From NCBI GenBank assembly GCA_023634235.1, contig JAMKCF010000011.1:18276027-18340026 (forward strand): a DNA stretch of 64,000 nucleotides, written 5' to 3'. The stretch is from Pisaster brevispinus. Lineage: Eukaryota > Echinodermata > Asteroidea > Forcipulatida > Asteriidae. The translations under genes and the position numbers were made by a program. The notes below the pieces were generated by a model that saw only the letters and a list, made by a program, of their open reading frames with translations, made no database searches and was not told the origin of the DNA. Shown here piece by piece: positions 1 through 16,300 of this stretch; positions within the stretch are counted from its first letter, which is position 1, and every line of letters starts with the position of its first letter.

Positions 1-64
1 TCTCTGAACTCCCTCCTTCTGCACATTGATTTATGAAGGTCTGTATTAGAAAATGGGTGTTCTC

Positions 65-423
65 AGGGCTTAAAATCAACACTGGACCACAGGCCCGAGG
101 CCAGTGATTTTAGCATCAGGCCAGTAAACTCATAACCTGACAAGCCTGGTGGTCTTGTGTTTTTCAAGTGAATAACAATAGGCAACCTCATTGTGTAATA
201 TCTTTGTGAAGAAATGTTGACTACATGTAAGAATCTGATCAATATTCTTCAATTCTCTTCAGTATTGAAGTACTACACATAAGACATATGAGATAGATTT
301 TTTCTCTTAGTGCTTGTTCAACTCATGTTGATTCTAGTCTTGTAAAATAAGTTCTGGTCCAATAAAAATTTTGAGCTACAAGCCCTGCAGTCTTGTGGAT
401 TTTTTCCCACAAATTGGAGCCCT
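65..423 (+). repeat. Dispersed ~355-bp repeat, family A, copy 1
   Basis: Begins AGGGCT and ends AGCCCT, so the ends are short inverted repeats. The internal block 'TGGACCACAGGCCCGAGGCC' and the block 'GAGCTACAAGCCCT' recur at 17253-17608 and, inverted, at 10861-11267. No coding potential; probably a non-autonomous element. It sits in the GALT intron before the 553 exon. Confidence 0.75.
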
Positions 424-552
424 AATTCTACATAACGATTGTCATCAACCTCAGAACTACATGTCACTATCCACGATGGCATCTCAGTTGGGTTGTCAAA
501 AGATGCCTCAGTAAGTTTGTAGTGAAATATTGAACTCTCATTCTCTATTCAG

Positions 553-4603
<4,051 letters not shown>

Positions 4604-4632
4604 CGGAAGGACTGCGCTCTACAAATGCCTGA

Positions 4633-4652
4633 TGATTGATTGATTGATTGAT

Positions 4653-4691
<39 letters not shown>
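4633..4691 (+). repeat. GATT microsatellite
   Basis: About 15 units of GATT with one GATC interruption, in the GALT 3' UTR shortly after the stop. Confidence 0.95.
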
Positions 4692-4692
<1 letters not shown>

Positions 4693-4935
4693 GTCGATAA
4701 TTGTTCAGGATTGTCTTAAAGATGCAAAGATATCAGAGAAGAAATCTTGAGGGTAGCAATCTTGCGCACATTAATGGTTTGGTGAACTACAAAGTACTGA
4801 TGTATTTTATTGTACACCTTAGAGTTAATCAGGGGTGGGAGTCATTGCTGAGAAAAAGTCTGAAGTAGAAACCAGACTTTAGGAGGTGCCTTGCAATGAT
4901 GGCATTTCCACCGTCCGATAAACCCTAGAGTTACA

Positions 4936-4941
4936 AATAAA
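4936..4941 (+). terminator. Candidate GALT polyadenylation signal AATAAA
   Basis: First plus-strand AATAAA hexamer downstream of the GALT stop, 333 bases after it. Position makes it the likely 3' end signal; cleavage site not seen. Confidence 0.5.
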
Positions 4942-5564
4942 TCATGCAAAAATTTACTGAAAAGCACAAACCTATTTTTCCAACTCAATTATCGTACAAA
5001 AACTAAGTGTAATATAAAATCATCAATACTTAGTCATTCACCAAACCTCAAAGCTACGTTCATAATTCATTTGAATTTAAGTGATGGTGAATCCTTCCTT
5101 TGAAAAAATATGTGCAGAACTTTTTTTCAAATTTGAAGAGATAAAACTGATACTGTACTTATTTGTCTGTAATTGATGAGGTGGATCCAATTTTGCATTC
5201 CAGTCATGCAATGTGAATTATGAGCTAGTATTAAAACTAATTAATGCGCATTAATAGCAATGAAATATTACGACAGGGTGCTCTATTAAATTTAAACAGA
5301 TTTATTATTCTAAAACAAATTTTGTTATATTTATCTCGATATGTATTTTTTTCAATTGTACTTTTTGTCATGATGCTCAGGCAAACTTGACCTTTGAAAA
5401 AAAGATGAAAATTGTATTGATTACAAGTACTGACCTGCTTTAGTATTGAGTTTTATAGACTGCCACTTTTTCAGGCTATTTAATAATAATCTTGCAGATT
5501 TTCGGAGGGGAAAAAAAACCCCGAAAACAGAAATCAGATCCAAATAAAAAGAATGACGTGCTTG

Positions 5565-5812
5565 ATACTGTTTCACAAAAAGTAGCTAAGCACAAAACGA
5601 TTCCAACGTAATCCTGTATAATCTTGTATGATAGTGATACTTAAGCCCCAAAAATAGCTAAGCACAAAGCAATTGTGCTTACCAGAACGAGGTTACCAGC
5701 CAACCTGCCTTGTCACAGGTACTGTCTGCGACTGTTTTCCTGCTTATTTTTGCTTAGCAGAAACTTGTAGAGCCTGTTTTTCTGCTTAAGCAATGACACT
5801 GGACCCTGGTCT
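5565..5812 (+). repeat. Family C repeat (AGCTAAGCACAA / GCTTAAGCAATG), partial
   Basis: GTAGCTAAGCACAAA occurs twice, then AATTGTGCTTACCAGAACGA, GGTTACCAGCC and the end GCTTAAGCAATGACACTGGA. Better-bounded copies at 51799-52031 and 59885-60070 show terminal inverted repeats. Confidence 0.55.
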
Positions 5813-8800
5813 TTGGTTTTCAACCTCCAGAGGAAGGTGTCTTATGCGACAGCTGGAATTTTTTGTAAGCATAGGAACAGTAAGTGTTTGGCATGTTCAT
5901 ATATCTGCTTATGTTTATTTAACAGCAAAGCAAACGGAAACAACCCAAATTTCAACCTTCATATGATAAAGGGCTTGTAAGGGATCATGTTGGACATGTT
6001 GGAGTTGCTTGTAAGCGCAACGGAACAGTAAATGTTGCACATGTTGGTGTACTTGCTTACATTGATTAATAGCAAACTGAAGCAACACAAGTTCTCTTTG
6101 GGTCAATTTTAGACAGAATATTTCACTTGATATTTTACTTTGATATCATTTTTTGTAAAGAATAGGCTTTCCAATTTACATTTCAACTAATTCCAAATCA
6201 TGTTATAAACCAGGACAGGAATACTTTGAACATTTGAATTGGGTATTATCCAATGGAGTCAGATCTCCTGGAGTAACTTCATTATCCATCGCAGTCTCAA
6301 AGTCAGGGTGTTATGTAACACTAAATGAACAATAAATGAACATTATATCGTATAGAAATATCTTGTCCTAAATTCTGTGTGCGTTTTTCTTCTGTATTTA
6401 AACTTCTTCAAATTGGTAGCTTTATGGATCAATAACAGAAGCATTGATATTTTAGCCAAACTTGTAAAAAAAGTTTAGAGTACAAACAAATTTTCAACAA
6501 TTTCTTCTGAAACCTGAACAGTTCTCTTCAGAAAAATGGCCAAGTTGGTATTTCACAAAGTGAAGATGTGATTTAAGATAAAACTTGTCAATATTTAATG
6601 GATCAATCACATCCCACCCACACACCAACATCACCCCACAACTACCCCACAACTTTGCACAAACTGGTTATTTATAAAAGGACACTAAATAAGACAGAAG
6701 CAATTCATTTTTTATACAGAAAAGATCAAGTGGAATACCCAATCTCTCACATTTATTTACTATGTAACTAGTCCCACAGATCTATAATGCTACTTGTACA
6801 GATTTATGTAGAAAGCTAAATAATTTAGAGTTATATAAGGGACTAAAAGATAGCAAAAAATTTCAAGACTGTACTTAAATGTCTAACATACAATTGGTTT
6901 TCTTGTGTTTAAACGAGAAAAGATTGCCCAAAGAAGTCACAGGGTTTTTTTTTCTCAAATTGAAAAAGGTAATAGTTTGTTTGGAGACAAGCAGCTAAAA
7001 GCAAGAAGTGCTGGATTGCATTTTAATCAAAGATATTAATAAAATAAAAACATTGCAACTTTTTGAATCATGTTCAACATGCCCCTTGTTAAAATGGTTC
7101 AAGAATAAAATCAAATTTTTAATTGCAAAAAGAGCTACCCTAATAATAATACGGTCATTGGATGATTAAGTGTTGACCACTTTAAACTGATTACTTCAAT
7201 TGAAACACGGTTAAGTTACACATCCACCACGATTTTGTATCGTGAATTTACTCTCTTGGTATGACACATTTTGTTTAGTTCATTTTCTGCATCCCTTCTT
7301 CACAAATAAAACTGAGATCTTGTGACCACTGCTAGCTCATATTTGAAAATGAAGAAAATATCATCCCCTCAGGACTATAAAGATCGTTAGTGTAGTTTTG
7401 TTTGGTTTTTCATAAAATTCGTTTTGCATATTTTGGCGCTTCTTGTAAATGGAGTTTATTGATCAAGAGTGGTCTCCAAAGTAATTGTTTGGCAAAAAGA
7501 GACAATCATTTTCCAAGTAAAACAATTATTTGCAGACTTTGATTGATTTTTTCCAATTTACACAGATTTTCCACTTAACAACCTTAAGATCCTTATGGAT
7601 ATGAAAATGCAATTCGAAGTTATAGCACTGAGGTGACGATATTATCTCTGCTCGCCCAAGGAAAAAAGCCCCCAAGCACCCCTTCCTTGAGTAGTAAAGC
7701 TGTCTTCACCAATGAGATAACATGTCTTTGTAGAGAGGTCTACGAGCAACAATTACAAGTTAAAAACATTGTCCAATGCAAGAAACCATCCTCTAGCACT
7801 CAATAAGTGGTCACATTGTTTGCAAATTTTGTCTCCCCTATTCTTATAGCTCGATTTTATACCAAGCCCAATATGTGGCAGAGGACACCCCCCCCCCAAA
7901 TCCTCTGAAGAATTCACGAGATTCCTAGAACACAGTGAAGACAATAGAAAAGGGGAGGGGGTGCACCATGCCACATATCAAGCACCAAATGCTTTACTTA
8001 CCAAAAAAAAAACAACAACAAACAAACAAACAAAAAACAACAGCTCACTCCCTCAGTGATTTGAGCAATGCATTCAATACTTTTAAAAACCCAATACATC
8101 ATTTAAAACAGACTTGACTTGCACATATCCCATGAAACGTGAACATTCAACCAATCTCTGAAAAACCCACTTTCACTTTGAGATTTTCATGTAACCATTA
8201 ACACATTTCCACCATCACAAAAAATACACACATACAAACAAAACTACCGTTTTTTTCTGACAAAAACCCCGTCAACCTCCATTTTTAATCCAACTTTGTG
8301 GTGTTAATATTTTACCTTCGGGTCAGGTTCAGAACTGAATGAGTGAGTGCAAGGCGAAACAGGTATGTGAAGTCTAATGCCGTAACTTAACACAAAAAAA
8401 CACACTTCAAAATGAATACATAAGCCTCCACTTAAAAAAAAAAAAAGATTTACCAGTATCAACTTGAAATTTGTACAGCTTTTATCCGATTATTTGTTTT
8501 GATAATTAAAATGTGATTAACTCAAATTAAGATAAAATCTTGGCAAGTGGTCCACACTGCTTCAAGTCTGTTTTAAAATCAAGTATGTTGAGAAACTGAC
8601 ATCAGCTAAGCATTTTAAAGATTACTTTAGTGTTAGGGATTGGTTGGTCACCAATGTAAGATGCTAAGCGGTTTTTTTATGAAACTGGATTGTTGGTTTA
8701 AGTGCCCTTTTTTTGTTGCCAGTATGTCTCTAAATTCCTGAACGCCAGTCAATAATTACATTGATGCATATTCAATTTTCAAAGGCACCAGTCTTTCCCA

Positions 8801-8965
8801 GCCTACTTACCAAATAGAGTTGTGCAACAGTTAACAAGAAATGGTTAGGAAAATTAGACAAAGCATTCGTGCAGAAAAACTAGCATGTGAAAGAAGTTGG
8901 CTGGCAGAAAACTGGATACCAGACAATAAACTAACTGCCATAGTAAGTTTGACCAATTGCAGTGA

Positions 8966-8971
8966 TTTATT
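8966..8971 (-). terminator. Possible UBE2R polyadenylation signal (AATAAA on minus)
   Basis: TTTATT on plus reads AATAAA on minus, about 1.4 kb after the UBE2R stop, and is the first I noticed in that direction. Vertebrate UBE2R2 3' UTRs are long, so this is possible but unproven. Confidence 0.25.
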
Positions 8972-9719
8972 ATTGGGAAGTACTACATAACTGGTGCTCT
9001 GACTGATATGAGAATAGACGAAGACTGTTTCTGAATCAAGCGACTTTGACTACGGCTTTGGCCATTGACTGCAATGACAATGTTGTAGAATGGGCCTTTT
9101 CAGCACTCCAGCTGTAAGCCACTGTTGAAGCCATCAATTCCTACACGACCTAATTGTTTGACCAGAGCAAGAGGACCACTTTAATTTGCCATGTCATGTT
9201 TAAACTCTTAATTTATACCAGTCTCCTGGTAAGAGAAATAACTTTTATGCTTGAAATATTACATTTGTCATAGCTGATTCATTATATCACAAGCTAAAAT
9301 AATTGGTTTTTATCTTGCATAATTAGCAGTTAATCATGTTTTTACTCTTTTTTATAGGTTTAGTACAAAAATGTTTTACACCTCTCTCCGTGATAAAAGT
9401 AAAGGTTGACAAAAACACAAACAGTCTTCTTCTTAATAAGTGATTGAGATTACCATGACTGAAAGAAATAATATCGTTGAGGTATTTATCCTAATGAAGT
9501 GAGCATCCAGTGGCACAGCTTCGTATTCCTGTGGTTAACTCGAAGCATACATGAGACGATGATGATGTTGATTTGATTTTCATTTGTCGACACCGCTGTC
9601 AAAAGTCGTATAACTCCAGTAAAGAATGGGTGAAAATAAACAAAGATTTTTCACAAACTAATACAGTTGTAAAACGAAGATATCAATAGTATGTTCTACA
9701 TCATTGCTTCAGTGTAACA

Positions 9720-10020
9720 ATGGTGCTCAAGGTCGTATCTTATTACAATACACAAGGTCGTATCATGATGATGAAAAAGGTCGTGTGTTGTCATGATGTA
9801 AAAGGTTGTACCTTGCCATGATGATGCATGGATAAGGTCGTATCTTGTCAAAATGACACACAAGGTTGTATCATGTTATGATGCACAAGATCGTATCTTG
9901 TTATGACACCATGACCTCAACCTTCATGATATGACCTCAACCACTACGATATGACCTCAACCAACATGATATGACCTCAATCAAGACAATATGACCTCAA
10001 CTAACAAGATATGACCTGAA
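9720..10020. repeat. Two facing minisatellites (AAGGTCGTATC and GATATGACCTCAACC)
   Basis: 9726-9900 holds about seven variants of AAGGTCGTATCTTGTTATGA at irregular spacing. 9908-10020 holds about six units of a 20-bp repeat, GATATGACCTCAACCAACAT. The second motif is close to the reverse complement of the first, so the tract is a diverged inverted pair of arrays. Lies just 3' of the UBE2R stop, probably in its 3' UTR. Confidence 0.8.
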
Positions 10021-10212
10021 TACCCTCTTGTTCAGCTTGACTTTGCTAGATTTTATGTACGGTGTGCCAATAGTAATATGGCTATGTTCTGATCTAATTG
10101 ACACATGAAAGCCAAATTCTCTGCATATGCACACATTACTAAACAAGTCATCATTACAACAAAGCAAAACGTCCCTAACAAATTATGGATATCTTCAAAG
10201 AGTTACATCCAA

Positions 10213-10250
10213 GCCCACCCACCCACCCACCCACCCTCCCTCCCTCCCTA
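10213..10250 (+). repeat. CCCA / CCCT microsatellite
   Basis: Runs of CCCA (about six) followed by CCCT (about three) units. Confidence 0.9.
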
Positions 10251-10388
10251 AAAAATAAATAAAAATAAAAACATCCGAAAAAAAACATCCAAACAATTAT
10301 TTAAAAACCCTCCAAAGAGACTTGTCTTCCAAAATGTTAGTAGTCTATACAAAGAGTTCAGTGGGCCTCATCAGCCTGAGTAAAAACA

Positions 10389-13300
10389 TCATGACTCCCC
10401 GTTCCCAGAGTCATCCTCATCGTCAAAATAACAACCGTCTTCTTCCTCCTCGTAGTCGCCGTCGTCCGCGTAGTCGTCGTCCTCATAGAAATCTGTCAAG
10501 TCCTGGGAGCTGTGTGAGGGCGTCTGTGCTTTGTGCTGGATGCAGTAATCCTGCAGTGTCAAGGGAACTTTCACACCGTCCTTCTGGGCTTCAGCTTTCG
10601 TCTTGGAGACTTGTCTCCTATAAAGGAAAACAACATACAACGTCAACAAGGAACACAAACATTTGAATACTTCACTTGAAATTGATTAAGGGCTTATTTT
10701 TATGAGTGGGATTTTGAACCTGTAACCATCGCATTGCCATACCGGTGCACAACAAAGTAATAAATCTGAAATCAATGCTCATATGATGCTGTAAGAATAA
10801 TAAGTAAGGTAAGCGCAGATACATTATTTTGCTGAGCAAAAAGGGTCATATAGTGTTGTTAGGGCTCAAAAAAATGGGGTGGTAATCCATAAGTCAGGGC
10901 TTGTAGCTCCAAATTTTAACTGGACCAGATATTTGTTTACAAGACCAGAATCAAAATGGGAAAAAACTGCCTTCACAATTTTACATATGAGTTGTTTTTA
11001 TTTGAACAAGCGAGAGAAGATTTTCATGTATCTAGTTATTCATGTTATTCTTATATCTAGGTTACAGAAGTATATTTGAAAACTCAACAGAATTGAAAGA
11101 TGTTTATCAGATTCAAAGTAAACATTTGAACATAATTTGTATATATACTAAAGATATTCCACAGTGATTTTTTAATAAATTATTCATTAGAAAAACACAA
11201 GACCATTGGACTTGTCCCATCGTGTAAAATCACTGGACTCCAGCCTGGAGTCCAGTGGTAATTTTTGGCACTGTTAAATGTAAATTGCCTGTGTCTGGTT
11301 CCATACTTAATCAGCTAATCTGCTGTCTGCTTAGCAGTTTTCGTTGTTACCTGATGATGTTTGGGTACTCAGGATCAGATCCTTTGGAATCTTTCCACTT
11401 TCTGTACATGACGGAGGCATCAACGTTGGCAGGAGAGAATGTATTGGGCTCGTTAAGGAGTGATATGACGCTAAGAAGGATTGTTCTGCCCAGTGTACAA
11501 AGACAAAAAAACATCATGTTAATACACAGTCTGGGTGCTAGCAGGTCATGGGGTTAAAGATATGGTCATACACGTACACAATGCAGATTGGTTTTTGTCC
11601 CCGTATACTTATTTATTGGCAAAATTATCAAGACAGATACAATAAAAATAACATGTGAAAGTTGAAGCTGAATACAGTATCTACTTGCTGAGAAAACAGA
11701 AAACAGCCAAAAACTGTCATGGCATTTTCACAAGAACGTCAAATCCATCCATGTTTAAAGCGAGGCCACTGTGGGTACCAACCACATCTCTGGCCACAGC
11801 GTTCCCAAACAGGTTGCCCGCAGCAACCCTCAGATCTCTGAGAAAGGATTTATGCATGAATTTTGTCTAACTTTTCTCCAATTCAAATGTAATTGGGTGA
11901 AAATTTAATCAAAACCATATTAAGTATCAGACCACAAGGGAAACTGACTGGGTAGTTTGTTTTTAATTAATTTGGGTTTGCGAACCCTTTTTCAAAATAA
12001 TTTATACTATCAACAGCTGCAGTGCTTCTTACAAAGTAAGTTTTATGGTAATAAATTCTTGGAGTAATGTAGTTACCCATCTATGACCCTACCTATAAAG
12101 GTGTGAAGGAGGGGTTGTGGAGAAAGAGAGGAAGAAAAGGGTCATGTGATTCTTAACAACCTTCAACGGTTTCTATGATCTGATGTACTTTTTTATTTTC
12201 AGAAGCTTGATACAACAACAGTTGTCTCGAGAATTCCATCTGGAATACAAAATTGACTCTTCCAAAGAACGTTGTTTCTTATAAATTTCTTGAGGAATGC
12301 TAATAAGCATCAATGTGGCATGGGCATGGATTGAAACTAAGGTCTAACCATACGCTAAACGAGAGTAAATTTGTAGACATTAAAAGATGAACATACATCA
12401 TCAAGACACCAATGTCCACGCAAGCCTTGCAGAAAACCCGGTGTTACATGAGACTTAGCATGAGCTCAGCCTAATCCTAAGATCATTTCTGTCTTTCCTC
12501 TCCCCGCAATTTAATATTCCAGAATATGCAAGGGGGGTCGCATTTGCTCTCCCGCCGTCTGACAATTAACAAGATGATAAAAACCACCCTGATAAAATTC
12601 ATCACACAATTTTGATCCCTTATATTATTGTTGTTGATAGTCTCATTTGACTCCTGAGCGAATCGTTCACGAGACGTCACACTCGGCTTGGTGCTCTCGG
12701 CAGCTTGATTGGATTAAGGACATTCAGCGAGCAAGAAAAGGCAAAGTGGCTCCGAGAATGCAAGAAGGCAAACTTAATAACTGCCAGTGTGCATGTAACA
12801 ACCATCTGGGGCCCTGGCAATTGTTCAGTACATGAGTTAGCTTTTCAATAAGAGGCTTCACCGGATTGGTTTTGGGGCATCGGGCTGCATCGCGTGTCTT
12901 CTGCTATTGTATGGAACGGCTGGGGGAAGGTTCTGAATGCACACGAGACACTTGGAGTGGTAGTCATGTACATGTAATGCATGATAATTTACATTACTGT
13001 GATGTCGCATTGATGGTTTTCGGAGAATGTGCATATTCACAGAGTAATGTGTGAGAGAAGCATGAATGATCTCGGATCACTTTTCGTTCGCTTTCATTAG
13101 CTCCATGGATAACAACACCTAACTGACTTATTGTTTTATCTGGTTCACATACCAATTATACACCACGGGGTGTTGTCATTGTTATTTACAGGTAAACAAT
13201 TTCAAAAAATAAAGCTCCCACTCAGCATTTCCGTCACATTTGATGAAAACATGATGGGATCTCAAATACAAAATTTATGAATAAACCGACCAGCATTGTT

Positions 13301-16300
13301 CATATCTCAGACAGTTCATGGCATTTCCAAAATAATAAGTCTAGTCTCCTGACTCTGTGAGAAGCTTTAAGCTGGTAAACATATCTCCATTTTAAGGGAC
13401 ATAGACCGTGCAAGTCTAGCATTGATTTGAAAATTTGGGGGACCTCAGATTCCCACGTATCGTGTGAAGGAAACAACTATGCGCACTTAAACATTTGATT
13501 ATGTGCGAGACTTGCACAGTCTATTTAGTTATGTTAGTGCTACAACCAGCAAGGTTTTTACATGTACCTGACACTTTGTGTGGGGTTCCATCTTTCTGAG
13601 GGTAGTTCGCCACTCTGTGGGTCATCCACAGGGGGATGAAGGATAGATATGCATACATCACCGGTTTGCTGAATGACAAACACAAGATATTATTCACAAC
13701 GAGATCATTTCAACAGTTCAATGAGTCTTTTAAAAATCAGTCATAGTTTTTTTGAAAATACTACCAATCAAGAGGGAAAAATGACTACTTTGGGAGGGGT
13801 TGAGATACCTGGGCTGTTTCGGCAAAAGAGTTATGCTGAAGTTACATGTAACAACTTTCTGGTTACAAGCAAAAATAAGCAAAAGATCAATCACAGATGG
13901 TACATGTATGTGAGATGTGACGGTACTTTGGCTGGTAACTTTATTATGGTAAGCATAATTTGTTGTGCTTAAGCAGCTCTATAAAACCAGGCCCTGGTTC
14001 TGTCAGTTCTCTGCTTGTCCATACATATGTGTACAATGTACATGTACTTTAATATTTATTCCATGATGAATTTATGGCATAAAATAAACAGTACTTTTAA
14101 TGTATTACATCCTACAACCTGGTAAAGCCTTTAACAACTCTCATCACAATTGTTTTGATTGACAATTCAGTCCTGTGATTTTCTGAACTTAGCTGTGAAC
14201 ATTTCACCACAAAAGATATTAAAATGTTAACAGAACGCGTTGAAATAGTATACTTCTTGAACACCCCAGAAACATGCACAATAATTTAAACCCAAATACT
14301 ATAACAGTTAATACATTATTTCTTTAAAAATATAGGCCTAAGCACACTAAATTTTTGATTTTTTTTAATTTTTTTTACACCAAACTTCCAGAGACTTTTG
14401 TGTAACCCCTTGGAGACTGTGTTTAAATCTCATTTGACTTGTACTAAACAACCTTTATGGAAATGTTACCTCCCTCTACCGCTGAAGCCAAACTAAACTA
14501 CAAAAAGCCTATCACTGTGAAAGACCAGGTGAAGGTCAGTGCACAACAATGTACAAATTTGTCTTTTTGAAGAGATCGTACTAATTCTCCTGATCGAGGT
14601 TAAAAGCACTCAAGGTATAGTGCTAGGATCAGGGAAGATTGACAAAGTCAACACTCCAAGGTGCTGAAGGTAGAGCATAATTTGAAAGTGTGAAGATCTG
14701 TGTTTCTTTAAGGATCTGCAAGCCAATGGATTACAAGATTTCGCTTTCAAATAATAACAAAGGCATGCTACAAAGACCATAGAGCAAGATAGACTGAGAT
14801 GCGTTTTTTTTTTACAGTTCTTACAAGAGGTGTTTCAGATCAAAATTCCAAAATAATTACATCTTATTTTCAAGAGGTAATGCATTTTGCCCATATGAAT
14901 GTGACAAACCGAGCCGTGGGAAATGTGAACAGAGTAAAACGGACAACGCGTACATGTACACTACATGTAGGTGCAACATTTGTAAGGGCACTCGAAAAAG
15001 CGACGTCATAGAAATGAACTGTGCCATTTAAGTACGCCCTTCCTTTTTCAGCCTTTCGCATTTGATGGGCGGTAAACAGTGGATTATTAAAGTGTACTAT
15101 AACTGACATTGTCACTTTAAAAAAAATAAGAGAAAAAAACCATATGTACAAAAAAGAACACCCCCCCCCCCCATATCATGCCTGATTCTTCATGGTTAAA
15201 ATGACCTTGCTGTTTTTTTCTTGCTGAAGAGCATTTCTCTTTCGCGAGGGTACAAGGTGTGGCCAGCTCAGGGGTATAAAGGCAGTGTGATGTGTCAGGG
15301 TCAAACAAAGGTCAAGGTGCTTTGAACTCTTCCAGTAAAAGTCATGACAGACAACATCTTTTAAAGTCTTTGCAAACTAATTGGATGGTTAACCCATTTA
15401 CTACAAGACGTCTCCCACCCCAAGATTCCTCAGGTGTTCAAGATAATTCTTTCTTTTCCCCACTGACAAGTATTGAACCGGTAAGAACTACAAATCCAAT
15501 TACAGGCGAGGCAGACATGTATTGGCTCCTCCCAGTGTAAGCTAACAGACAGTTTTTTGCTCTAGCCGGGTATGGACAGAATACTTACATCGTAAATGTT
15601 AGGGTGCCACATTTTTGTGGTAAACTTGAATGTTGGCGGTGAGTAGGGATAGTCGTGTGGAAACTTCATTTTTGCCTGCAGAAAGAAAAAAAACAATGAA
15701 AAACCAATCATATTAAAATTAACTTCAAATGTTTTTTCAGCTCCATTATTCCTGTACGGTAATTTAGGTGCAAAAATGAATTCCCCAAATAATATTTTAC
15801 CGCTGTGAAGGGAATTAACGTTATCCCATTAAATTTTTCCATTATACAATATGTGCACAATGGCATACTGTCAAACACAATAACAAGAAACCACTTATCT
15901 GTACACAATGCACAAAACCCCTAAAAATTATTATAACTACTGACTGGAATGTGGCCATGAAGCGTGTATACATGCAACAATGGTAATTTGTCAAAGACAG
16001 TATAATAATTCGCACTTTATGTGACTCAACATGTAAACAAAATGACAAGTTTAAGCTTAATCATTCATCAGAGTCACAAGAAAATAGTGGAGGAAAAAAC
16101 CCTGATGCTTTCAGTGTTTTCAAAATATCGAGTTTGGGACTCGCAAGATCAAAACTAAATTTAATCGTTTACCCATTTCTCAAAAACTATAGCATTTCAA
16201 GTGAAGTTTTCCGCCATGACTATCTTTATACCATGTTAACTTACGTGCAAAACTGCGAACAAATACATTTTCAATCTAACCAATGTTGTGCGCATCCTTT

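Larger units (their letters stand above)
4604..10388. other. Convergent 3' region between GALT and UBE2R
   Basis: Holds the GALT 3' UTR, the presumed long UBE2R 3' UTR (minus strand), a family C repeat (5565-5812), a minisatellite pair (9720-10020) and a CCCA/CTCC run (10213-10250). From about 5813 to 9700 I see only AT-rich sequence with no exon-like or repeat signal I can name. No gene supported. Confidence 0.6.

Noticed and set aside
9720..10020. CRISPR-like array
   Set aside because: Units are imperfect, contiguous or irregularly spaced without unique equal-length spacers, and the genome is eukaryotic.
10322..10666. 114-codon plus-strand ORF
   Set aside because: Antisense to the last UBE2R coding exon, whose protein is clearly recognisable.
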